Shown: positions 1 through 6,397 of the stretch, piece after piece
Numbering within the stretch: the first letter of the stretch is position 1
Layout of the letters: every line of letters starts with the position of its first letter
Source of the DNA: Pseudomonas sp. N3-W
GTDB lineage: Bacteria; Pseudomonadota; Gammaproteobacteria; Pseudomonadales; Pseudomonadaceae
Length of the DNA stretch: 64,000 nucleotides
Assembly: GCF_024970185.1 (NCBI RefSeq)
Contig: NZ_CP103965.1
Span: 3,096,001 to 3,160,000, forward strand
Direction: 5' to 3'
Made by a program: the position numbers and the translations under genes
Notes under the pieces: generated by a model
The model's database searches: none
Told to the model about the DNA's origin: nothing
Seen by the model: only the letters and a program-made list of their open reading frames with translations

Positions 1-76
1 AGAGGTTCCGGTGTCTGACACCGACGCCGTCAAGTTCCTGAAAGCCAACGAAGAATTCGAGCTGCTGAAGGAGTGA
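1..76 (+). CDS. C-terminal end of a phage tail/baseplate gene (partial)
   Basis: An open frame enters from the left edge and ends at the TGA at 74-76, leaving 24 residues that finish with EEFELLKE. It stops five bases before the start of the baseplate W gene, so it is almost certainly the upstream gene of the same tail operon. In R-pyocin and P2-type clusters that position is held by baseplate protein V or a small associated protein. The fragment is too short to assign. Confidence 0.6.
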   Translation, partial: EVPVSDTDAVKFLKANEEFELLKE

Positions 77-81
77 TCTAG

Positions 82-408
82 ATGATCGGAATGGACCGCC
101 ACACCGGCCAACCCATTTCCGGCATCGCGCACTTGCGCCAGTCCGTTCCAGACATCTTGGGCACACCGTTGGGCAGTCGCCGGCACCGGATGGATTACGG
201 CAGCAAGCTGCGACGGTTTGTTGACTTGCCCATTAACGAGGGTTGGAAAAGCGCCGTACAGGCTGAAGTCGCCCGCGCCCTGGGGCGCTGGGAGCCACGT
301 TTGAAACTGGATCAGGTGCGTGTCATTTCCGTTATCGGCGGGCAAATCAACCTGAAGATCGTCGGGCAGTACCTGGGCGACGGCGTCACGCTGGAGGTGG
401 CTGTATGA
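82..408 (+). CDS. Baseplate assembly protein W (gp25-like)
   Basis: This 108-residue protein has the length and sequence character of the GPW/gp25 family: an N-terminal segment with HLRQSVPDILGTPLGSRR, a central helix around EGWKSAVQAEVARALGRWEPR and a C-terminal beta-hairpin. Family members form the inner wedge of a contractile-tail baseplate. It starts just after the preceding gene, and its stop overlaps the start of the J gene (ATGA, 405-408), so translation is probably coupled. W-J-I order is standard for P2 phages and R-type pyocins. Confidence 0.93.
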   Translation: MIGMDRHTGQPISGIAHLRQSVPDILGTPLGSRRHRMDYGSKLRRFVDLPINEGWKSAVQAEVARALGRWEPRLKLDQVRVISVIGGQINLKIVGQYLGDGVTLEVAV

Positions 409-1286
409 GTATCGTGGATCTGTCGTCGTTGCCGGCGCCGACCGTGTTGGAACCTCTGGACTTCGAGGAGGTTTATCAGGAAAAGCTGGGCATCTTTCGC
501 GGGTACATGGGCGGCAACTGGACCGCCGCCCTTGAAAGCGATCCGGTGGTTAAGGTGCTGGAGGTTGCCGCTTACATCAAGGTCGGCAACCGTGCCCGGG
601 TCAATGACGCCGGCAAGGCGGTGTTACTGGCGCACGCCATCGGCGGCGACCTCGATCACTTGGGGGCCAACGTCAATCTGAAGCGCCTGGTCATTCAGGC
701 TGAGGATTTATCGGTTGTGCCACCGGTGCCGGAGATCAAAGAAGATCACGACCCGTTTCGTGAGCGTATCCAGTTGGCGTACGAGGGACTGACCACGGCC
801 GGCCCGCGTAACAGCTACATCCTGCACGCGCGTAGCGCCTCGGGGCTAGTCGCTGATGCTACGGCCGAAAGCCCGGCGCCGTGTTACGTGACGGTCACGG
901 TGCTGGGTTTGGATGGGGAGGGTGAGGCGTCACCGGAGTTGCTGGCGACGGTGGCCACCGCGCTGAATGACGACGACGTGCGGCCGGTGTGTGATCGGGT
1001 GACGGTGCAGAGCGCCCAAGTGATCCGCTACCAAATCAACGCGATTCTGCACATGGCCAGCGCCGGCCCCGAAGCGGACGCCAGTTTGGCCGAGGCGAAA
1101 AGCCGATTGGCGGCGTGGATCAATCCGCGCAAACGGCTGGGCGTTGAGGTCGCGCGATCTGGCGTCGACGCTCAGTTGCACGTTGCTGGCGTCTCCCGGG
1201 TTGAGCTGGTCGGATGGCAGGACCTGGCCCCGACCAAGGCACAGGCGGCGTTTTGTACGGACTACACCGTGACGCTGGCGGGCTGA
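405..1286 (+). CDS. Baseplate protein J
   Basis: A 293-residue protein of the Baseplate_J (P2 gpJ) family. The N-terminus, with LEPLDFEEVYQEK, and the central ERIQLAYEGLTTAGPRNSY region are typical of gpJ, where an RxxxAYE-type stretch precedes the conserved core. The length is close to P2 gpJ (about 300). It builds the periphery of the baseplate with gpI and connects to the tail fibres. It overlaps W by four bases and is followed one base later by I, consistent with one operon. Confidence 0.93.
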   Translation: MSIVDLSSLPAPTVLEPLDFEEVYQEKLGIFRGYMGGNWTAALESDPVVKVLEVAAYIKVGNRARVNDAGKAVLLAHAIGGDLDHLGANVNLKRLVIQAEDLSVVPPVPEIKEDHDPFRERIQLAYEGLTTAGPRNSYILHARSASGLVADATAESPAPCYVTVTVLGLDGEGEASPELLATVATALNDDDVRPVCDRVTVQSAQVIRYQINAILHMASAGPEADASLAEAKSRLAAWINPRKRLGVEVARSGVDAQLHVAGVSRVELVGWQDLAPTKAQAAFCTDYTVTLAG

Positions 1287-1287
1287 T

Positions 1288-1896
1288 ATGAAAAGCCTAC
1301 TGCCGATCAACAGCACGCAACTGGAACGGGCCATGGAGGCCGCGTTTTTCGAGAAAACGATTGTCCCGCTGCGCGACCTCTACAACGCCGATACCTGTCC
1401 GGTGCATTTGCTGCCGCATCTGGCGTGGGCATGGTCGGTGGATCGCTGGGACTACCGATGGACCGAGGCGACCAAGCGCGCCGCCATCAAGGCGTCTTAC
1501 TACATCCATGCCCACAAGGGGACCATCGGCGCGCTGCGCCGAGTGGTCGAGCCCCTGGGCTACCTGATCGAGATTATCGAGTGGTTCAAGACGGTGCCGG
1601 AAGGCATCCCGGGCACATTCGCGCTGAAGGTCGGCGTTCTCGACACCGGCATCACAGAAGAGATGTATCAGGAGCTGGAGCGTCTGATCGACGACGCCAA
1701 GCCCGTGACCCGGCACCTGACCGGGCTGGCGATCAGCCTCGAAACCCAAGGCAATTTGAACATTGCGGTTTCCCTCTATGAGGGCGACGTAATCGACGTT
1801 TACCCGCCGGTAATGCGTGACATCGAAGTCACGGGTCACTTTGGCATGGTGGGGCGCGAACACACCATAGACACCCTGGACGTTTACTATGATTGA
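1288..1896 (+). CDS. Tail protein I
   Basis: A 202-residue protein of the P2 gpI family. It shows the expected N-terminal LLPINSTQLERAMEAA, the central AWAWSVDRWDYRWTEA segment and the IHAHKGTIGALRRVVEPLGY stretch, all hallmarks of phage tail protein I. It works with J in baseplate wedge assembly. The end overlaps the tail fibre start by eight bases (1889-1896). Nothing looks broken. Confidence 0.92.
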   Translation: MKSLLPINSTQLERAMEAAFFEKTIVPLRDLYNADTCPVHLLPHLAWAWSVDRWDYRWTEATKRAAIKASYYIHAHKGTIGALRRVVEPLGYLIEIIEWFKTVPEGIPGTFALKVGVLDTGITEEMYQELERLIDDAKPVTRHLTGLAISLETQGNLNIAVSLYEGDVIDVYPPVMRDIEVTGHFGMVGREHTIDTLDVYYD

Positions 1897-3292
1897 TGCG
1901 AATTCCCAGTTTTTCGCGATCCTCACGAACGTGGGGATGGCCAAACAGGCGAACGCCGACGCCCTCGGCATCCCCTGGAAAATCACTGAAATGGGCGTGG
2001 GGGATGCCAACAACATCGACCCCATTCCCAGCGCCGAGCAAACCAAACTGATCAACGAGTGGCGCCGTCGCCCGTTGAACCAGCTCAAGATTGACCCGGT
2101 CAACCCGGCGGTGATCATCGCCGAGCAAGTTATCCCATCGGACGAAGGCGGACACTGGATTCGCGAAATCGCCCTATACGACGCGGACGGCGACATGGTG
2201 GCGGTGGCCAACTGCGCGCCGAGCTTCAAGCCGGTCCTGTCGCAAGGGTCGGGTCGTACGCAGATTGTGCGCATGAATTTCGTCGTTAAAGGCGCGGGTA
2301 ATATCACGCTGAAGATTGACCCGGCGGTGGTGCTGGCAACGCGTGAATACGTTGATGCCTCGATTATTTCAGTGCTGCCGGCCAATAAAAAGCCAGGTAC
2401 TTATCGTCAAGTAACGATTGATAAACACGGTATTGTTCAGGATGGCAGCAATCCCACCACGTTGGCCGGCTACGGCATTACTGATGCGCTTGCGGTAGGC
2501 CAGTACGGTCTGGGCGGTATCGCGTTGGCGGCGGACTCGATTGATGACCGTTCGTTAAGAGGCGGGTTTTATTTCTGGGGTAATGGGCCCACATCATTCG
2601 CGAACAACGTGGGTCTATTGAACCTGCCCTACGGGGAGGCGGGTTTCGCTGGGCAGTTGGGGTTTGTACAGGGTGGGGTCGACGTGAAAATCGTCGCGCG
2701 CAGCGTCACCAATGGCGGCGACTGGACGCCCACGCGAACCTTGTGGCACGACGGCAACTTTGACCCCCGCAACTACGCCAAGGCCGCAACCACCCTGACG
2801 GGCTACGGCATTGTGCTGGCCACTCAGGTAGAGGCCGAGGCAGGCATCGACAACGCCAAGCCAATGACTGCGTTGCGGGTGGCTCAGTCAATTGCAAAGC
2901 GTGTGGTTCAGGCGACTGAATCTGTTTTGGGGATCGCGAAGGTCGCTACTCAGCTCCAGGTCGAGGCCGGTGCAGATGACAGCGCAATGGTTACGCCCAA
3001 GAAATTGCGCTGGGGTTTTCAGATACTCAAAGAGTCCAACGGCTACGTGGTGTTTCCCACTTGGCTGGGTGGTCTGGTTATCCAGTGGGGTTATCAGAAT
3101 CTTCCTGCCAGTTCTACCACGACCTACCCGTTTCCGATGGCGTTTCCGTCTGCCTGCGCGAGCATCGTGGCGACGTTTGGGACGCCGGCACAAGGCTCGG
3201 TCAACAGCGACATAGTGAGTACCAATCAGTACAAGCTCCAGAACCTGTATGCAGGAAATCAATTCGCTCGATGGATAGCCATCGGTTACTAG
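1889..3292 (+). CDS. Tail fibre protein (receptor-binding)
   Basis: A 467-residue tail fibre. The first ~165 residues, with AILTNVGMAKQANADALG and WIREIALYDADGDMVAVAN, match the conserved fibre N-terminal domain (DUF3751 type) that docks on the baseplate. The middle holds repeated shaft units ending in LAGYGITDA, RNYAKAATTLTGYGI and similar. The C-terminus (PTWLGGLVIQWGYQN onward) is the tip domain with an IQWG motif seen in many fibre tips. The tip normally sets the host range of the phage or tailocin. The gene is followed by its chaperone. Confidence 0.93.
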   Translation: MIDANSQFFAILTNVGMAKQANADALGIPWKITEMGVGDANNIDPIPSAEQTKLINEWRRRPLNQLKIDPVNPAVIIAEQVIPSDEGGHWIREIALYDADGDMVAVANCAPSFKPVLSQGSGRTQIVRMNFVVKGAGNITLKIDPAVVLATREYVDASIISVLPANKKPGTYRQVTIDKHGIVQDGSNPTTLAGYGITDALAVGQYGLGGIALAADSIDDRSLRGGFYFWGNGPTSFANNVGLLNLPYGEAGFAGQLGFVQGGVDVKIVARSVTNGGDWTPTRTLWHDGNFDPRNYAKAATTLTGYGIVLATQVEAEAGIDNAKPMTALRVAQSIAKRVVQATESVLGIAKVATQLQVEAGADDSAMVTPKKLRWGFQILKESNGYVVFPTWLGGLVIQWGYQNLPASSTTTYPFPMAFPSACASIVATFGTPAQGSVNSDIVSTNQYKLQNLYAGNQFARWIAIGY

Positions 3293-3300
3293 GGGGATGC

Positions 3301-3846
3301 ATGAAATACGCGCTATTTAACGAGGCGTCAGAGCTGTGCGGCCGTTATGACTCGGCCACTCACGCAGAGATTCCGCGCGGCGCTGTTGAAGTCTCGGACG
3401 ACCTTTATTTTCAAACCATTCGTGAAAATGATGGGGTTTGGATGCTGGTCAAGGGCTCGGTAGTCAAACGGCCCATTCCAATCACTGCGCCGGATTTGCC
3501 CTTGTTGATCGCCAATGAGCGTTTTCGCCGGGAGGCATCGGGACTCACGGTTGACGGGCTGATCATTGAAACCACCCGCGACAGCCAGGCGCTGATTGCC
3601 AGTACCGGATTGTCGGCGGTCTTGGACCCTGATTACCGCTGCAACTTCAAGACCGTGACCGGCTTTGTCGAGATCGGCGCGACCCAAATCATCGCTATTG
3701 CCAAATCCGTCAGGGCCCACGTACAGGCCTGTTTTGACCGTGAATTGGCGCTGCTGCATGCGGTGGAGGCGGGCGAGTACAGCGACAAAATGCTGGCCGA
3801 GGGTTGGCCAGGTTCCCCGCCGCCAGAATCTGTAGAGCTGCAATAA
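3301..3846 (+). CDS. Tail fibre assembly chaperone
   Basis: I place the start at the ATG at 3301, which follows an AGGGGG ribosome-binding site and gives 181 residues beginning MKYALFNEASELCGRY. The frame is open further upstream, but that part lies inside the fibre gene. Position after the fibre and the central LLIANERFRREASGLTVDG segment fit the Tfa/DUF4376-type chaperones that fold or trimerise fibre tips. It is probably specific to the adjacent fibre. Confidence 0.85.
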   Translation: MKYALFNEASELCGRYDSATHAEIPRGAVEVSDDLYFQTIRENDGVWMLVKGSVVKRPIPITAPDLPLLIANERFRREASGLTVDGLIIETTRDSQALIASTGLSAVLDPDYRCNFKTVTGFVEIGATQIIAIAKSVRAHVQACFDRELALLHAVEAGEYSDKMLAEGWPGSPPPESVELQ

Positions 3847-3875
3847 ACGCCCCGCACTGACGGGGCGTTTTCTTA
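3847..3875 (+). terminator. Rho-independent terminator after tail fibre genes
   Basis: A perfect 8-bp stem, ACGCCCCG (3847-3854) and CGGGGCGT (3861-3868), with a six-base loop and a T-rich tail. It begins right after the assembly-chaperone stop codon and separates the baseplate/fibre block from the sheath block. Confidence 0.85.
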
Positions 3876-3906
3876 TCCGTTACGCGTAACACGAACATCC
3901 CTGACT

Positions 3907-3931
3907 GCCTCGCTCATGCGGGGCTTTTTTG
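3907..3931 (+). terminator. Second terminator-like hairpin before sheath gene
   Basis: GCCTCGC (3907-3913) pairs with GCGGGGC (3918-3924), allowing one G-T wobble, with a TCAT loop followed by six T. It sits about 20 bases before the sheath start and may limit read-through from the fibre block. Confidence 0.6.
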
Positions 3932-3950
3932 TTTCTGGAGATTGAGCTTT

Positions 3951-5117
3951 ATGAGTTTCTTTCACGGCGTTACCACCACCGATATCAAGACAGGCGCGCG
4001 CACCATTTCCCTGCCGTCGTCTTCCATCATCGGGCTGTGCGACACCTTTGCCCCTGGCGTTCTCGGCGGCGGCACGGCCAAGGCTGGCGAACTGAAGTTG
4101 ATCACCTCCGAGCGCGAAGCCATTGCCGCCTTCGGTGCTGATTCAGCAATCACCAAGGCCTGCAAGGCGATCTATACCAAGGCCAAAGCGGTGATCGTCG
4201 CCATCGGCGTGCCGAAGCTGGAAGACGCCGCGCTGCAAACCTCGGCGATCATCGGTGGGGTTCTGGCCTCGGGTCAGCGCACCGGCCTACAGGCGTTGCT
4301 GGATGGCAAAAGCCTGTTCAACGCGCAGCCGCGGCTGTTGATCGCGCCGGGGCACACGGCCAAGCAGGCGGTGGCCACCGCGCTCGACAGCCTGGCGCAG
4401 AAGCTGCGGGCTATCGGCATTCTCGACGGGCCAGGCACCACGGATGAGGCCGCCATGCTTTACGCCGATAACTTCGGCAGCCGCAACCTGTTCATGGTTG
4501 ACCCGGGTGTTCAGTACTGGGACACCGAGCTCAGCAAAACAGTCGATGCGCCGGGCTCTGCCTGGGCGGCGGGCTTGTTCGCCTGGACCGATGCCGAGTA
4601 TGGCTTCTGGGCCTCACCGTCGAACAAGGAGTTCACCGGTATCACTGGCACGACCCGAGCTGTCGAGTACCTGGACGGCGACGAGACGTGCCGTGCCAAC
4701 CTGCTGAACAACGCCAATATCGCGACGATCATCCGCGACGACGGCTATCGCTTGTGGGGCAACCGCACGCTGTCGAGCGATCCGAAATGGGCGTTCGTCA
4801 CCCGCGTTCGCACGTTGTTCATTCTCATGGATGCGGTACAGGCAGGCCACAAGTGGGCGGTTGACCGCTCGATCACCAAGACCTACGTCAAGGATGTGAC
4901 TGACGGCTTGGACGCGTTCATGCGCGATCTCAAAGCCCAGGGCGCCATTATCAACTTCGAAGTCTTCCCAGACACCGAGATGAACACGGCCAGTCAAATC
5001 GCCCAGGGCAAAGTTTATTGGCGCATTCGCTTCACCGACGTACCGCCGGCAGAAAACCCGAATTTCCTTTTCGAAGTCACCGATCAGTGGATGACCGAAG
5101 TTCTTGAAGCCGCCTAA
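3951..5117 (+). CDS. Tail sheath protein (FI-like)
   Basis: The contractile tail sheath, 388 residues from the ATG at 3951. A TTG three codons upstream is possible, but the GGAG at 3937-3940 is correctly spaced only for 3951. The N-terminus MSFFHGVTTTDIKTGAR and the C-terminal IRFTDVPPAENPNFLFEVTD are typical of P2 FI / R-pyocin sheaths. The length is near P2 FI (396). Sheath subunits surround the tube and drive it through the envelope on contraction. Confidence 0.95.
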   Translation: MSFFHGVTTTDIKTGARTISLPSSSIIGLCDTFAPGVLGGGTAKAGELKLITSEREAIAAFGADSAITKACKAIYTKAKAVIVAIGVPKLEDAALQTSAIIGGVLASGQRTGLQALLDGKSLFNAQPRLLIAPGHTAKQAVATALDSLAQKLRAIGILDGPGTTDEAAMLYADNFGSRNLFMVDPGVQYWDTELSKTVDAPGSAWAAGLFAWTDAEYGFWASPSNKEFTGITGTTRAVEYLDGDETCRANLLNNANIATIIRDDGYRLWGNRTLSSDPKWAFVTRVRTLFILMDAVQAGHKWAVDRSITKTYVKDVTDGLDAFMRDLKAQGAIINFEVFPDTEMNTASQIAQGKVYWRIRFTDVPPAENPNFLFEVTDQWMTEVLEAA

Positions 5118-5129
5118 GGGGCCTAGTCA

Positions 5130-5633
5130 ATGATTCCTCAAACTTTGTTTAACACCAACCTGTTCGTTGACGGCGTGAATTTTACCGGCGACGTGCCGAG
5201 CCTGACCCTGCCCAAGCTGACCACCAAGACTGACGAGTATCGCGGTGGTGGCATGGCCGGCCCCATCGAGATGGCTCAGGGGCTGGAAAAAATGGAAGCG
5301 TCCTTTGTCACCAAGGGCGTGCGCCGTGAGTCGCTGAAGTATTACGGTCTGGCCGATGGCACGGCCTTCAACGCCTCCTTTCGTGGCGCCTTTCGTGGGC
5401 AGAAGGGGGCGGTGACGGCGGTTGTTGCCACCCTGCGCGGGATGCTCAAAGAGGTCGACTTGGGCGACTGGAAAGCCGGTGACCCGGCCGAGATCAAACA
5501 CGCGATTGCGGTCGCTTACTACAAGCTCGAAATCGACGGTCGCCTGATGTACGAAATCGACATGGTCGCCGGAATTCAAGTGATCGACGGTAAAGACCAA
5601 CTCGCCGAAGTGCGCAACGCGCTCGGCCTTTAA
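5130..5633 (+). CDS. Major tail tube protein (FII-like)
   Basis: A 167-residue tail tube protein of the P2 FII family, beginning MIPQTLFNTNLFVDGVNF. The features GGGMAGPIEMAQGLEKMEAS in the first third and the LEIDGRLMYEIDMVAGIQVI segment near the C-terminus are typical. The length is close to FII (172). It polymerises inside the sheath to form the rigid tube. It follows the sheath by 12 bases, as in P2 and R-pyocins. Confidence 0.94.
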   Translation: MIPQTLFNTNLFVDGVNFTGDVPSLTLPKLTTKTDEYRGGGMAGPIEMAQGLEKMEASFVTKGVRRESLKYYGLADGTAFNASFRGAFRGQKGAVTAVVATLRGMLKEVDLGDWKAGDPAEIKHAIAVAYYKLEIDGRLMYEIDMVAGIQVIDGKDQLAEVRNALGL

Positions 5634-5647
5634 GGGAAGAGATCCAG

Positions 5648-6247
5648 ATGATGATTCAAGCTGAAAAAGCGTTGCCGTCCTGGCTGTCGGTTACTGCTGA
5701 GCAGGCCGTCGTGACCCTCTCACGCCCCAGCGAAGCCAACGGGGTGAAGGTCGATAAAGTGACCCTGCGTTCGCCGACCTTGCGCGAAGAACGGGCGGCC
5801 GACCGGGCAGCCCAAGGTGATGCCGAACAACGTGAACTGATGTTGTTTGCCGGTCTGACGGAGATGGGGTTCAAAGACATCGAAGGCCTGAAGCTGCTGG
5901 ATTACCACCGCTTGCAGGAAGGCTATTCGCGGCTGGTTCCCCAGCTCACGGATCCGACATCGCTACCGGCCTGGTTGTCGGTCACGGCGGAGAACGTCCA
6001 GGTGACGCTCTCGTGCGCGAGCGAAGTCAGCTCGGTGAAGGTCGATAAAGTGACCCTGCGTTCACCGACGGTGCGCGAAGTCCGGGCGGCGGATCGAGCA
6101 GCCAATGGCGATGCCGAGCAACGCGAGTTGACCTTGTTTGCTGAGTTGACCGGCGCCGGCCTTGCAGATCTGGAGGGCCTGAAACTGGTGGACTACTACC
6201 GCTTGCAGGCCGGCTATTTTCGCCTGGTGCACGACGACGGGGTTTGA
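5648..6247 (+). CDS. Tail assembly chaperone E, tandemly duplicated
   Basis: This 199-residue protein sits where P2 gpE / R-pyocin tail-assembly chaperones lie, between tube and tape measure. It is two copies of one ~89-residue domain: residues 9-97 (from LPSWLSVTAE) and 106-194 (from LPAWLSVTAE), joined by an 8-residue linker. Both copies share KVDKVTLRSPT, RAADRAA, GDAEQREL and the DY-RLQ-GY-RLV ending. Family members are normally a single domain of about 90-110 residues. The chaperone binds the tape measure during tail assembly. The gene ends in a G run followed by TTTGA, at which a frameshift into the next frame is possible. Confidence 0.85.
   Translation: MMIQAEKALPSWLSVTAEQAVVTLSRPSEANGVKVDKVTLRSPTLREERAADRAAQGDAEQRELMLFAGLTEMGFKDIEGLKLLDYHRLQEGYSRLVPQLTDPTSLPAWLSVTAENVQVTLSCASEVSSVKVDKVTLRSPTVREVRAADRAANGDAEQRELTLFAELTGAGLADLEGLKLVDYYRLQAGYFRLVHDDGV
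6239..6247 (+). other. Candidate programmed frameshift site (E to E')
   Basis: The last sense codons of E read GAC GGG GTT TGA. Four G (6239-6242) let the glycyl-tRNA on GGG slip forward one base onto another GGG, so the next codons are TTT GAT CCC, leading into the E'-like frame without a stop. Tail-assembly chaperone genes of dsDNA phages commonly make a minor frameshifted product here; in P2 the shift is -1. A +1 shift (or an equivalent -2) is what this sequence would need. Confidence 0.45.
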
Positions 6248-6257
6248 TCCCGGGGTC

Positions 6258-6359
6258 ATGAAAGTGGCGGCGAAACGTTTGGCGGCGGAGACCGGATTTT
6301 CCGCCGCTGAGATTCAGACGATGCCATTTGCCGAGATGGTGTGGTGGCTCACGGATTGA
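6258..6359 (+). CDS. GpE'-like small tail protein (probably the frameshifted extension of E)
   Basis: A 33-residue frame from ATG 6258 to the TGA at 6357, reading MKVAAKRLAAETGFSAAEIQ and ending MPFAEMVWWLTD. The pattern of a short helix followed by MPxxEMxxWL is that of the P2 GpE'/R-pyocin extension, which acts in tail assembly. The frame is open upstream through the end of E, so it may be made only as an E-E' fusion, and the ATG may not be used. It lies in the usual place before the tape measure. Confidence 0.6.
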   Translation: MKVAAKRLAAETGFSAAEIQTMPFAEMVWWLTD

Positions 6360-6397
6360 GCCACTACCGGTAGTGCTGTGCAACTGGGAGCCATGAC

